A DNA stretch of 64,000 bases from Beggiatoa alba B18LD (GTDB lineage: Bacteria; Pseudomonadota; Gammaproteobacteria; Beggiatoales; Beggiatoaceae). The DNA is taken from positions 4,100,780-4,164,779 of the forward strand of contig NZ_JH600070.1 of the NCBI RefSeq assembly GCF_000245015.1, in the 5' to 3' direction. The notes under the pieces are model-generated. The model did no database searches and was not told the origin of the DNA. It was given only the letters and a program-made list of their open reading frames with translations. Position 1 is the stretch's first letter; each line of letters begins with the position of its first letter. Below are positions 9,020 through 18,741 of the stretch, in pieces. Made by a program: the position numbers and the translations under genes.

Positions 9020-9571
9020 TCACTGCGTCATTGATGTTGTTTCTTCTTCGATATAGCGTGCTAAGTAGAGGCTTTGAAAGATAATAAACAACATGGTTAA
9101 TCCCATTGTCCCAAAGAGTTTAAAGTTAACCCATGTGTCTGTTTCAAAATGGAAAGCAACGTATAAATTTAAGAATCCCATGACAATAAAAAAGCCTATC
9201 CATGCATAATTTAAATGTTGCCAGACTTGGGTTGTCGTCACTTGTACAGCGGTTTCTAACATGCGCTGTATCAAATTTTTCTCTCCAATGAATTGACTAG
9301 CAAGTAATGCACCTGCAAAGACGAAATCGATTAAGGTGGGTTTCCATTTAATAAAAGTTTCGTCGTGCAAGACTAATGTCATTCCGCCAAAGACAATAAC
9401 AATCGCTAGTGTAACCAGTTGCATATTGTCATAGCGACGATGTTGAATGCGGTAAGTTATGACTTGAATTAACGAGGCAACAATAGCAACGGCAGTTGCA
9501 ACATAAATATCTGTGGTCTTATATGCAATAAAAAATAATAAGATAGGGAAAAAATCATAGAGGAATTTCAT
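9020..9571 (-). CDS. yciB: Inner-membrane septation protein A (YciB/IspZ family)
   Basis: A 183-residue membrane protein with five or six hydrophobic helices and family signatures: MKFLYDFFPILLFFIAY at the N-terminus, FIKWKPTLIDFVFAGALL, and WVNFKLFGTMGLTMLF. E. coli YciB interacts with cell-elongation and division complexes and affects envelope integrity. The length matches the family (about 180). It is the upstream gene of a two-gene minus-strand unit with the HD-domain protein. Confidence 0.93.
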   Translation of the reverse strand: MKFLYDFFPILLFFIAYKTTDIYVATAVAIVASLIQVITYRIQHRRYDNMQLVTLAIVIVFGGMTLVLHDETFIKWKPTLIDFVFAGALLASQFIGEKNLIQRMLETAVQVTTTQVWQHLNYAWIGFFIVMGFLNLYVAFHFETDTWVNFKLFGTMGLTMLFIIFQSLYLARYIEEETTSMTQ

Positions 9572-9697
9572 ATTTTACACGTAATCCAATGAGATAAAAA
9601 AAGATTTGTCAAATTATAGCTGAATTTGCTAATTTCTTGACATTAAACCCTTGTAAGGTGTGCTTACTATTATTTCGCGAGTGTTGGGAGAGATTGC

Positions 9698-12600
9698 ATG
9701 ATATATCAGAGTATTAAACGAGTTTGCACGGCGATAATGCGCTATCGTCAAGCTGTGCGACGCAACTATATAACCAAACTGAATTTTTTACTAGCCATGC
9801 TATTGATAATGGGTAGTTTATTACCTGTTAGTAGCTATGCAGTGTTTACATTGCGCGATGGACAAAATTTTGTTTATGACATCGAAACGAATGGCATTTT
9901 AGCAAAAGGTTCGTTCAATGCTTATGCCAATATGTATCGGTTACGCATTAATAATGTGAATTATCTCGGTGATGTTGCACAATTATCTGCGGATGGGCGA
10001 GAGGTTTATTTATCCAAATTCACAGAACCTGTGAGTGGGTTGCAGGTTGAACGCCGTATTTATGTGGCAAAAACTGGCGATTTTGCCCGTTATATGGATG
10101 TTGTGGGCAATCCAACAACGCAGAGTAAGAGTGTGACCTTAGAAATTTCAGGCACATTAGGTGCGGGTGTGAATACAACTCTAGCAGATAGTCGGAGTAA
10201 TTATTTAATCACGCAAACGGTTGTTAATAATAAGGTCGTTAATACCAGCCCAACCTTATTGCATTATCATTCTCAAGCAGGGGGCGCAATTACAGCAACT
10301 CATCAACTCAATGGCGGACAATTAAATTGGACTTATCCCGTCATAACGATTCCTGCAAATAGTACACGACGCATTATCTATTTTATCGCGCAAGCAGATG
10401 ATAAAAAAATTGCAACAGATATAGCGACATATATTGCTTTTAATCCCAGTAGCTTGTATGAAAATATTGAAGCAAGCACACGCAGTGAAATCGTCAACTT
10501 TACCCCGCCAAATCCAAATCCAAGCAACGATTTTAGTAGCGCGATTGCCTTAAGCATGAATGAAATTCGTCAAGGTAACTTAGAGGATAGCGATGCTTTT
10601 TCTCATCAACGTGCGGGAACTCCCTCTGATAAATATTTATTAAACCTTGCAAAAGGGGAAAGCGTGACGTTAAAAGCGGCGGCTGCGTTTAACACCTATC
10701 TTTATCTGTTTAATGACGTAGCAGGAACACAAGTTTTAACAGCGAATGACGATAAAAATAAATATACACAGCAGGCAGAAATCAGCTTTACCGCACCTGA
10801 GAGTAAAACATATTACATAGAAGTGACCGCGCTCGATAGACAAGAGCGAGGAGCATACAGCCTAAGCGTTAGCGCAAGTCAGCGCAATCAAGCTCCTAAA
10901 GCACATACATTCGCCATGACAGGGCAAAATGGGACAGCTCCCGCAACTTTTACCTTTACTGATTTCAGCCAAGATACAGACGGTCATATTACGCAACGGT
11001 GTTGGCAGTTTGGTGATGGTAGCGCGAGCCAATGCACAACGGGTAATACCATCAGTTATACCTATAGCAATGCAGGACAATACATTGTCGGTCTAACTGT
11101 AACCGATGATAAAAACGCAGTGGATACACAAACCGATGTTGCTTACGTTAGCCTGCCTGTTGAAGGCGTTGTTTTACCCTTAGCGAATATTGTAACGGGT
11201 GAATTAAGCACGAATGACAACCGTTCACGGACACGAGTGAATGCACTAACTGACCGTTACGTCATCACCGCACCCAATGTGGGTGAGGAACTGGTCTTAG
11301 AAATGTCTTCCGAACGCTTTGATAGTTATTTATACCTATACGACCAATATAACCGTCTTGTCCGTCAAGATGATAATAGCGGCGGTGGAAAAACAGCAAA
11401 AGTACGCTATACCCCCACTTATACAGGTAATTTATACGTAGAAGCGACTTCTTACAATGATAATCAACTGGGTTTTTATACCTTATCTTTGCAAAAAGTC
11501 AGTGAAGCGACAACGGTTAATGTCACCTTAGAAGCCTCAACCATGCTGAGTAATCCCCTGCAAAATCTTTTTGTTGCACGATTACCTGACAGCTTTAATG
11601 CCAATTTCTTCTTATGGAATTTTGGAGATAACACCGCCACTTTAAGCACTGACGAAGCCATTGCTTCCCATACATACAGCCGTGCAGGCACTTATACGGT
11701 AAGCGTGATTGCCAGCAATACAAATGGTGACAGAGTGACAGGCTCAAAATCCTTCTTTATCAACAGTCAAGTGATAATCCCACAAGCCAACTTTAGCGCG
11801 ACTCCGTTATTTGGAGAAATTCCGCTCCCTGTCTTTTTCACTAATCAATCCAGTTCTGGACTGATTGGCGATGTGTTGCACTATATTTGGGATTTCGGTG
11901 ACGGGCAAATTGCGACAGATAGCACGCCCAGTCATACCTTTACCGCAGCAGGCACTTATCAAACTGTATTAAGAACTTACTCCACCTTAACGCAACAAAG
12001 TAATTCTTATACTGTTCCCATTACCGTGATTGACCGCGCCAGCGAAAATATCACCATGACTGGCATTACCCGTTTACGTCCCCAAGTCTTAATGGGCGGA
12101 TTAGACCCCATGCTAGTCGATTTACTTGAAACTGACATGAAAGTCTTCGCCATTGTCCGTGCAGGCAATGCGAAAATTCAGACAGTTCGACTACTATTAA
12201 ATGGCAGCGATTACAGCCTCTCGTTACAACATGTCGCAACTTACAGCAATGGCGACCAACGCTATGAAGCCATGTTTCCCTTATATCGTGGTATTTTCCC
12301 CGCTATCACACTGGGCGATTTATTCGGTGCAAAAGAGGGACAATTTAGAATTCAAGTGGATGACATTAACGGACAATTCCATGCCTTTCCTAACTTAGAA
12401 ATCGGCAGTAATGCAACCCTTACAACGACTCCTTTAGCACTAAAAATTGAACCGATTCGCGCTTTAAAAGTGCGTCGTCGTCAACCGCAAGTCCTCGCAG
12501 CAGGGTTTGACCCCGCCTTAGTGGATTTAAACGATACTCAATTTACCGTTAAAGCCATTATCCGTGAAGGAATTTCACCCATACAAAGCGTGCTACTAAA

Positions 12601-12835
12601 ACAGAACCAAGGTAGCTTTGCCGTTGCCATGCATTTACTGGAAACCCTGCCCGATGGCGATTACCTCTACGGTGTTACTTTTGCCTACCCACAAGAAGCT
12701 TTTAGCAACTTGACATTAGGCAATATTTGGAGCAATCAAAACAGCCTTGAATACTTTAGCGTTGTTGTGACTGACCAAGCAGGCAATAACCATCGCTATC
12801 CTGAATTCAAGATAGGCAACTATCCTGCACAGTAA
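9698..12835 (+). CDS. Large exported PKD/PPC-domain protein
   Basis: A 1045-residue predicted secreted or surface protein. The basic N-terminus is unusually long before the hydrophobic signal core at about residues 30–46 (cleavage after SSYA, ~48). There follow two pre-peptidase C-terminal-like domains (about 295–395 and 500–600), three PKD domains (about 400–490, 605–695 and 697–785), recognised by WxFGDG and HTYSxAGTYTV motifs, and two C-terminal repeats (about 788–903 and 917–1045). Each C-terminal repeat opens with a conserved RPQVLxxGxDPxLVDL block. No protease or glycosidase centre is visible. PKD and PPC modules usually mediate binding on exported proteins; the exact role is unknown. 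The ATG at 9698 has GGGAGAG six bases upstream. It stands alone. Confidence 0.8.
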   Translation: MIYQSIKRVCTAIMRYRQAVRRNYITKLNFLLAMLLIMGSLLPVSSYAVFTLRDGQNFVYDIETNGILAKGSFNAYANMYRLRINNVNYLGDVAQLSADGREVYLSKFTEPVSGLQVERRIYVAKTGDFARYMDVVGNPTTQSKSVTLEISGTLGAGVNTTLADSRSNYLITQTVVNNKVVNTSPTLLHYHSQAGGAITATHQLNGGQLNWTYPVITIPANSTRRIIYFIAQADDKKIATDIATYIAFNPSSLYENIEASTRSEIVNFTPPNPNPSNDFSSAIALSMNEIRQGNLEDSDAFSHQRAGTPSDKYLLNLAKGESVTLKAAAAFNTYLYLFNDVAGTQVLTANDDKNKYTQQAEISFTAPESKTYYIEVTALDRQERGAYSLSVSASQRNQAPKAHTFAMTGQNGTAPATFTFTDFSQDTDGHITQRCWQFGDGSASQCTTGNTISYTYSNAGQYIVGLTVTDDKNAVDTQTDVAYVSLPVEGVVLPLANIVTGELSTNDNRSRTRVNALTDRYVITAPNVGEELVLEMSSERFDSYLYLYDQYNRLVRQDDNSGGGKTAKVRYTPTYTGNLYVEATSYNDNQLGFYTLSLQKVSEATTVNVTLEASTMLSNPLQNLFVARLPDSFNANFFLWNFGDNTATLSTDEAIASHTYSRAGTYTVSVIASNTNGDRVTGSKSFFINSQVIIPQANFSATPLFGEIPLPVFFTNQSSSGLIGDVLHYIWDFGDGQIATDSTPSHTFTAAGTYQTVLRTYSTLTQQSNSYTVPITVIDRASENITMTGITRLRPQVLMGGLDPMLVDLLETDMKVFAIVRAGNAKIQTVRLLLNGSDYSLSLQHVATYSNGDQRYEAMFPLYRGIFPAITLGDLFGAKEGQFRIQVDDINGQFHAFPNLEIGSNATLTTTPLALKIEPIRALKVRRRQPQVLAAGFDPALVDLNDTQFTVKAIIREGISPIQSVLLKQNQGSFAVAMHLLETLPDGDYLYGVTFAYPQEAFSNLTLGNIWSNQNSLEYFSVVVTDQAGNNHRYPEFKIGNYPAQ

Positions 12836-12857
12836 AAAACTAAACAGAGATAAAGAT

Positions 12858-12901
12858 AATCTCCCTCAAATTCCTTGCTAAAAAAAGCGTTGAGGGAGAT
12901 T
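12858..12901. terminator. Inverted repeat after the PKD gene
   Basis: AATCTCCCTCAA (12858–12869) pairs perfectly with TTGAGGGAGATT (12890–12901), 20-nt loop. It lies 22 bases after the stop and is followed by AT-rich sequence, so probably a terminator. Confidence 0.65.
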
Positions 12902-12950
12902 TAAAAAATTGCTACAAAATTGCCTTCTGAAACAGTATATTATAGCAACC

Positions 12951-12961
12951 ATACCATAAAG
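12951..12961 (+). repeat. Truncated end of a family A element
   Basis: TATAGCAACCATACCATAAAG spans 12941–12961 in part and resembles the family A end TATAGTAACCGTACCATAAAG; the sequence then switches at 12962 into a family B end. Only this one terminus of the A copy remains. Confidence 0.5.
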
Positions 12962-13242
12962 TAACCTGAGTTCGGCGAGTTTTATAAAATAAAACAGAGA
13001 CCTGCTAGGTTTTCAAAACCTAGCAGGTCTGTCGGAACACGCGAAAAGAATTCACCAGAGAAGATTAAAAGATTGTCTGAATCAGGATTTTCAGAATTAA
13101 CAGAATTAACAGAATTAACAGAATTTAAAACCCTAAAACCAAAAATTTAAGGTGAATAACGCTTTTTAATTCTGCTAATTCTGAAAATTCTGATTCAGAC
13201 AAACTGTTGTCTTTTTAAAAGAAACTCGCCGAACTCAGGTTA
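12962..13242. repeat. Family B inverted-repeat element, copy 1a
   Basis: Starts TAACCTGAGTTCGGCGAG and ends with the complement CTCGCCGAACTCAGGTTA. Inside are a perfect 15-bp-arm hairpin at 12999–13029 (GACCTGCTAGG…CCTAGCAGGTC) and a second nested palindrome built on GTCTGAATCAG…CTGATTCAGAC. It also contains a short ACAGAATTA direct repeat (four times near 13098–13125). Non-coding; probable MITE. Confidence 0.85.
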
Positions 13243-13246
13243 TTTA

Positions 13247-13502
13247 TAACTTGAGTTCGGCGAGATTTATAAAATAAAACAGAGACCTGCTAGGTTTTGA
13301 AAACCTAGCAGGTCTTTTTTTGTCTGAATCAGAATTTTCAGAATTAAAAACAATTAAAAACATAATTTTTATTCTTTTAATTTTCTTGTCTTTTTAATTC
13401 TGTTAATTCTGAAAATTCTGATTCAGACAATCTTTTAATCCTGAAAATCCTGATTCAGACAAACTGTTGTCTTTTTAAAAGAAACTCGCAGAATTCAGGT
13501 TA
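13247..13502. repeat. Family B inverted-repeat element, copy 1b
   Basis: Second copy, only four bases after copy 1a and in the same orientation. The 31-base hairpin at 13284–13314 is followed by TTTTTTT, so this copy can act as an intrinsic terminator for rightward transcription. Its right end abuts the stop codon of the histidine kinase gene at 13507. Confidence 0.85.
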
Positions 13503-13506
13503 ATAT

Positions 13507-16500
13507 TTATAACATTTTTTTTAATGCCGTGAGGACACGCTCATATTCAAAGTTATCAATGCATACTTTCAGTATATCGGCTAAATCGGGATGATTTTGT
13601 TTTAAGGTTAATAGTAATGTGTCTAAACGGTCTAAATCTACGCTGTAGAGTGCATCTCGGAGAGCTATTTGTAGCTCTGTCGGTAAGGCTTGCAATTCAT
13701 CTAGTTGTAAATTGGTAATTTTTGGCGGTGGAATAGTGGGGAGCGTGTTTTCTGCATAACGATACTGTACCCCTAAATATTGGGCGAGTTTTTCAAAAAT
13801 AACTTCTTCTTTAAAGGGTTTCGTCACAAAGTCGTCGCACCCTGCTTCTAGCATGGCGGCGCGTTCTTCTTCAAATGCACCCGCTGTGAGTGCAATGATA
13901 ACGGTACGGTGTCCTGTTTTTCGCGCTTTAATACTTCGTGTTGCAGCAACGCCATCCATCACAGGCATACGAATATCCATCCAAATTAAATGCGGTTGCC
14001 ATTTTGCCCAAATGGCGACGGCTTCTTGTCCGTTTGCGGCTTTTTGTACAGCAAACCCTAAAGGTTCTAGTAAACGACTGATTAGCTCTCTATTTTCCCA
14101 GCGGTCTTCTACCACGAGGAGGCGGTAAACAGGTTGATTCGGTGCTAAACCAATAATACGGCGTGCTGTATCTTTAAAGGGAACATCTGTTGCGTCAATG
14201 GGTGTCACATTGATATCAAAAGAAAAAGTTGTTCCTTGTCCGACCCAGCTTTCAACGGTAATTTCTCCGCCCATTAAGCGGACAAATTCTTGACTAATCC
14301 GCAAACCAAGTCCTGTGCCTTCTTGTGCTTGTTGTCCTGTGGTGGTTTGTCCAAATGCTTTAAATAGTTGACTCAGTTCATGTTGTGCAATGCCTAAGCC
14401 TGTATCTTTAACTTTGAAAAACAAGCGGACTTTGTCCGCTTCTGGCTTTGTGTGGGTAATGATTAGGCTAATATTGCCCGTGTTGGTGAACTTAATCGCG
14501 TTACCTAGTAAGTTAATCAGCACTTGTCGTAATTTATTTTCATCGGTACGGACGTAGTGTGGCAATGTATCAGGGCGTTGAAAGATTAAGTTAAGGTTTT
14601 TATTGGTTGCTTGTAAATGGAATAGGTCATGTAAGCCATTGAGCAGATGATATAAATCAAAATTTTGTTCGTTTAACATCATGCGACCTGCTTCAATCTT
14701 AGACATGGCGAGAACGTCGTTGATTAAGGCAAGTAAATGTTCTCCACTACGATTAATAATTTCTAAATTTTCTTGTAGGCTTGGGGTAATGTGGGCATCG
14801 CGTTGCATGAGTTGTGAGAAGCCTAGAATGGCATTCATGGGCGTGCGTAATTCGTGGCTCATATTGGCTAAGAAGGCACTTTTTGCACGGTTTGCGGCTT
14901 CAGCTTGGTTTTTAGCTTGGCGTAACGATTCTTCAATCTGTTTGTGTTCTGTAATATCGGTGAATGTCCAGACAAAGCCCCCATCTAAAATGGGAAAGTG
15001 TCCCATTTCTATAACTCTGTCATCTAAGAGGGGAAGTTCCGTCGTAAAGTTATCCGTGCGTTGTGCAGATTGTAGGATGTTTTTTAAGACAAAATTGCTA
15101 CCGTATGCACGATCTAGCCAATCTTTGACAATTTGTTGGAAATTCGTGTGTTGGCGTAAAAAGTCAGCAGAGAAATTAAATAGTTTGGTGACACGTTGAT
15201 TATAAGCGACAAGATTCCATTCTTTATCAACCATGAGAATGCCTTGCCCCATATTTTCTAAGGTGGCTTCTAAAATTCGGGTTTTTTGCGCAATGTTTTC
15301 TTCGGCATGTTTACGAACAGTAATATCTTCAACAATACATAGAATATATAAAGGATTGTGTTGTTCATCAAAAATAGGCACTTTAACGGGTTGTAAAACA
15401 CGATGTCCTAAATTTGGGCTGTCGATTTGTGTTTCTGCAATTTCTAAGGCTTGCCCATAATTTAAAACGACTTCGTCGCTTTGTGTGAGTTTATTGGCTA
15501 AGTCATCGGGCATACAGTCATGTGCAATCCGTCCTAATACGTTTTCTGCATTAAAACCAAAAAATTGTTCACAGGCTTTATTCCATGCCACAAATTCAAA
15601 ACCACAATCCCGTACATCGCGCACAAAAACCGCAACGGGTAGGCTATCTATCAGCGTTTGTAAAAATTGTTGATTTTTTCGCAGGGCTTCTTCTGCTTGT
15701 TGGCGTTTTTGTTCGTTATGAAAGGCTTCTATGAGTTGGCTAAAGGTGCGTAGAATGGGTTCTAAACTGTCCGCAAGTTCTTCAGTATAGCCTGTTAGGC
15801 GATTGTGTAGCCCTAAGACACCGATTAGGTGTTCACCACGATAAAGCGGAAGCCCTAAAAAGTTTTGTACTGGTGGATAATGACGGGGTAATTCATGGGT
15901 TTCAGTTAATGGTTCGTTGATAAGTATTCGTTCGCCACGATGGATGACCATGCCTAAGGCATTGTTAAGTTTATAAATATAATGTCCTGCGAGGGCTAAA
16001 GGTTGAAAACGGTTGTTGGGTTTGCCTGTATTGTCGTCAGGCGTAATTAAGTAGCCAATAGCATGGCATTTGAGTTGTGCTTGTCCGATTGGGTCGTATA
16101 AGACATCAGCAATGAAACCGAAGGAGCTTTCGGTTAACTCCAAAATTTGTTGGAGCATGGTTTCAAAGACTAGTCGTGATTCGTTATTGCGAATAAACAG
16201 GGAGAGGACTTGACTGATTAGGGATAGTTCTGCTGTACGTTGTGCAACACGTTGTTCTAACTCTGTATTCAACCGTTTTATTTCGGCTTCGGCTTTTTTG
16301 TGTTCGGTAATATCGACAACTTGTGTAATTAAATATAAGGGTTTGCCGTTAATATCGCGTTGTAGGGTTGAACTAATCGCTGCCCAAACAATATGTCCAT
16401 CACGATGAATATAGCGTTTTTCCAAAGGATGTGGACTGATGCTGTATTCTAAAATTTGCATAAGCCATTGTTGGTCATTGGCTTCTTCTATGCTGGGGGT

Positions 16501-17286
16501 GAAATCTGCTTCATTACGGTTAATAACTTCATGTGGTGGATAGCCTAACATGAGACAAAAGCTATTATTTGCTTGTTGAATTTGTCGGTCTAATCCCGTT
16601 AAGGTCATGCCTATCGGCGCGTTTTCAAAAGCTTTACGGAAACGGTTTTCACTTTCGCGTAATGCAACCTCAGCTTGTTTGCGTTCAGTAATATCTTGAA
16701 TATGGGTAATGCGGTAATTGCTGTTTGGGAGTAAAGATGAACTGACTGCTGCCCAAATCGTGCGCCCTGTTTTGTGTAAATAGCGTTTTTCGCCAATAGC
16801 TAAGGGTTTGAGCGGGTTCGCTGTTTCAAACAGTTGGCGGTTAAGCATGAGATCATCAGGATGGGTAATTTCACTGACGGTTTTGCTCAATAATTCATTA
16901 CGGCTATAACCAAGCATTTGGCAGATGGCTTGATTGGCTTGTAGAAAACGATGGGTTTGGTTATCTATCAACATCATTCCAATCGGCGCGTTTTCAAAAA
17001 TAGCACGGAAGTAGTTTTCACTTTCAAACAGGGTATCTAATGTTTCGTTGGTATCTAAGCGTAAGGTATGCGCATTATCATGTGTGTGGCGTATCCAGTA
17101 CCATAGTAATAAGTGCAAAATAAAGGCACTGCCAACACCGCCGATAATAAATTCAGGGTGTAATTGATACCATTCTGTAAATCCAAGTAGCCAAGTAATG
17201 CCTAAAATCGCTAATAAAATCAGTTGAAATAGGATTAATTGACGGCGGGTCGGTGGCGTAATGCGTGGGAGAGAGGAGAAAGACAT
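13507..17286 (-). CDS. Hybrid sensor histidine kinase with four PAS domains and a GAF domain
   Basis: A 1259-residue membrane-anchored hybrid kinase. Two hydrophobic helices lie near residues 17–37 and 46–65. Then come PAS/PAC domains (about 91–205 and 214–330), a coiled linker, a GAF domain (about 355–520), two more PAS domains (about 545–665 and 673–790), HisKA with the phospho-acceptor in MSHELRTP (His811), an HATPase domain with DTGLGI and GTGLGL boxes, and a receiver with phospho-acceptor Asp1104 in WMDIRMPVMDG. The ~90 C-terminal residues form a helical tail without an obvious Hpt histidine motif. Very short extracytoplasmic loops suggest a cytoplasmic or redox/ligand signal rather than an external one. 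No response regulator is adjacent. Confidence 0.93.
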   Translation of the reverse strand: MSFSSLPRITPPTRRQLILFQLILLAILGITWLLGFTEWYQLHPEFIIGGVGSAFILHLLLWYWIRHTHDNAHTLRLDTNETLDTLFESENYFRAIFENAPIGMMLIDNQTHRFLQANQAICQMLGYSRNELLSKTVSEITHPDDLMLNRQLFETANPLKPLAIGEKRYLHKTGRTIWAAVSSSLLPNSNYRITHIQDITERKQAEVALRESENRFRKAFENAPIGMTLTGLDRQIQQANNSFCLMLGYPPHEVINRNEADFTPSIEEANDQQWLMQILEYSISPHPLEKRYIHRDGHIVWAAISSTLQRDINGKPLYLITQVVDITEHKKAEAEIKRLNTELEQRVAQRTAELSLISQVLSLFIRNNESRLVFETMLQQILELTESSFGFIADVLYDPIGQAQLKCHAIGYLITPDDNTGKPNNRFQPLALAGHYIYKLNNALGMVIHRGERILINEPLTETHELPRHYPPVQNFLGLPLYRGEHLIGVLGLHNRLTGYTEELADSLEPILRTFSQLIEAFHNEQKRQQAEEALRKNQQFLQTLIDSLPVAVFVRDVRDCGFEFVAWNKACEQFFGFNAENVLGRIAHDCMPDDLANKLTQSDEVVLNYGQALEIAETQIDSPNLGHRVLQPVKVPIFDEQHNPLYILCIVEDITVRKHAEENIAQKTRILEATLENMGQGILMVDKEWNLVAYNQRVTKLFNFSADFLRQHTNFQQIVKDWLDRAYGSNFVLKNILQSAQRTDNFTTELPLLDDRVIEMGHFPILDGGFVWTFTDITEHKQIEESLRQAKNQAEAANRAKSAFLANMSHELRTPMNAILGFSQLMQRDAHITPSLQENLEIINRSGEHLLALINDVLAMSKIEAGRMMLNEQNFDLYHLLNGLHDLFHLQATNKNLNLIFQRPDTLPHYVRTDENKLRQVLINLLGNAIKFTNTGNISLIITHTKPEADKVRLFFKVKDTGLGIAQHELSQLFKAFGQTTTGQQAQEGTGLGLRISQEFVRLMGGEITVESWVGQGTTFSFDINVTPIDATDVPFKDTARRIIGLAPNQPVYRLLVVEDRWENRELISRLLEPLGFAVQKAANGQEAVAIWAKWQPHLIWMDIRMPVMDGVAATRSIKARKTGHRTVIIALTAGAFEEERAAMLEAGCDDFVTKPFKEEVIFEKLAQYLGVQYRYAENTLPTIPPPKITNLQLDELQALPTELQIALRDALYSVDLDRLDTLLLTLKQNHPDLADILKVCIDNFEYERVLTALKKML

Positions 17287-17399
17287 GCGTATTATCTATA
17301 ACGACGATGAAGGTGGAGTGCGTGCAGATAAGTTCCCAGTTGAACTATTGCTTATTCTAATCCTGTCTAAGAATTAGCGACTGTAGGGAACTTTCAGTA

Positions 17400-17494
17400 T
17401 ATAGCAAACGTATTATAAAACGACACGGAGGACTGGCAGTCCTCACAGGACTGCCAGTCCTAGATTTAAATCACTTTATGGTACGGTTACTATA
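17400..17494. repeat. Family A inverted-repeat element, long form
   Basis: A 95-base element with ends TATAGCAAACGTATTATAAAA and the complement of TATAGTAACCGTACCATAAAG. It is centred on the palindrome GGACTGGCAGTCC…GGACTGCCAGTCC and bounded by TA. The left end matches the IS630-like remnant end at 49228 in 20 of 21 positions. It lies between the kinase gene start and the bamB stop. Confidence 0.85.
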
Positions 17495-17590
17495 GAGTCG
17501 TCATGATGACAGGGACAAGACGATATCCCTGTCAATCTTATGCAATCAAGAGAAGATAATACGGCTGAAAAAGTCGTGTGTTAAATCAGC

Positions 17591-18739
17591 CTAATTTTTT
17601 AAAACCAGTAGTTTACCATCTCCCGTATAAACAATTAGTTGCTTATCAACGACTAAGGGTGGCGTTAATATCCGCGTACTACTTGTTTTATAACGTGCGA
17701 CAAATTGCCCATCGTCACGACGTAAATAGTGTAAATAGCCTTCAACATCACCAACAACGACATAGTCTCCGATACTTACAGGGGCTGTTAGGGAACGGGC
17801 TTGAAGTTTTTCTTGTTTCCAAAGAGATGCACCCGTATGACGGTCTAATGCCCAAACATGGCTGCGTTGGTCGCTGATATAAACCGCTTTCTCATCAATG
17901 CCAATCCCTGCATAAGAAGGGACTTCACGTTGCCATAAGACTTGCCCATTACTTAAGTTAATCGCGGCACTACGTCCTTGATAACTTACTGCATAAATAG
18001 TGTCATTCAGTAATTTAGGGTCAGCATCGATGTCGACCATACGTTCTAATTCAGAGCGTCCTTGAGGGATTGCAACAGCAGTTTCCCACATTGTTTTACC
18101 TGTATTAGTTTCTAAAGCGGCTAATTTGCCATTGTCAAAACCCACTAAAACAGTTTGTGGTAATAAAATGGGATTGCTATTACCTCTTAAACTCAGTACA
18201 GGTACTGCTCGCTCTTGCATCCACATGGTCGTGCCATTTTGACTGCTTAAGCCATAGACTTTACCGTCCACAGTACGAATCACAACCAGTGTGTCATCTG
18301 CTTGTGGTGTCGACAATACTTCGCTATTGAGTGAAATACGCCATTTTTCTGCCCCATCATTCTGAGCCAGCGCGACGACATCCCCCTCATTACTCGCAAT
18401 AAACAGGTTGTCATGATTGACCCCAACACCGCCAGAAATCACCATGTCTAAGCGTTTTTCCCAGCGTTCTTGCCCTGTTTTTACATCAAAGGCATAAACA
18501 TACCCTTTTGGGGAAGCTGCAAAAACCTGTTGTTCATGGACAGCAGGTTGTAATTTTAAATAGGCATCATCAGCCCCACCGCCAACACTGGTTGACCATA
18601 CAAGGGATACATCGACACTGGGCGTAAAGTCTTCTAATTTGGCAGGTGTTTCGGTGTTATCTTTATCACCAAAAATAGAACAAGCATTAAGTAAGACAAG
18701 CAACGCGCCAAGAGTGGTTAAGCGTGTCTTTTGCATCAT
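17591..18739 (-). CDS. bamB: Outer-membrane assembly lipoprotein BamB
   Basis: A 382-residue PQQ-type beta-propeller lipoprotein of the BAM complex, which inserts beta-barrel proteins in the outer membrane. The N-terminus carries a lipobox (LLNAC, Cys around residue 20), followed by repeated blades such as GxVYAFDVKTGQERW, GKVYGLSSQNGTTMW and GKLAALETNTGKTMW. Start ATG 18739 follows AGGAATAATC; a second in-frame ATG directly follows. It is two bases from the upstream yfgM-like gene, the usual gammaproteobacterial pair. The der GTPase gene, commonly next in this cluster, is not here; a MITE and an unrelated kinase gene follow. Confidence 0.95.
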   Translation of the reverse strand: MMQKTRLTTLGALLVLLNACSIFGDKDNTETPAKLEDFTPSVDVSLVWSTSVGGGADDAYLKLQPAVHEQQVFAASPKGYVYAFDVKTGQERWEKRLDMVISGGVGVNHDNLFIASNEGDVVALAQNDGAEKWRISLNSEVLSTPQADDTLVVIRTVDGKVYGLSSQNGTTMWMQERAVPVLSLRGNSNPILLPQTVLVGFDNGKLAALETNTGKTMWETAVAIPQGRSELERMVDIDADPKLLNDTIYAVSYQGRSAAINLSNGQVLWQREVPSYAGIGIDEKAVYISDQRSHVWALDRHTGASLWKQEKLQARSLTAPVSIGDYVVVGDVEGYLHYLRRDDGQFVARYKTSSTRILTPPLVVDKQLIVYTGDGKLLVLKN

Positions 18740-18741
18740 GA

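Noticed and set aside
14681-15199. 172-codon ORF antisense to the hybrid kinase
   Set aside because: Shadow frame of a multi-domain gene with clear motifs on the other strand.
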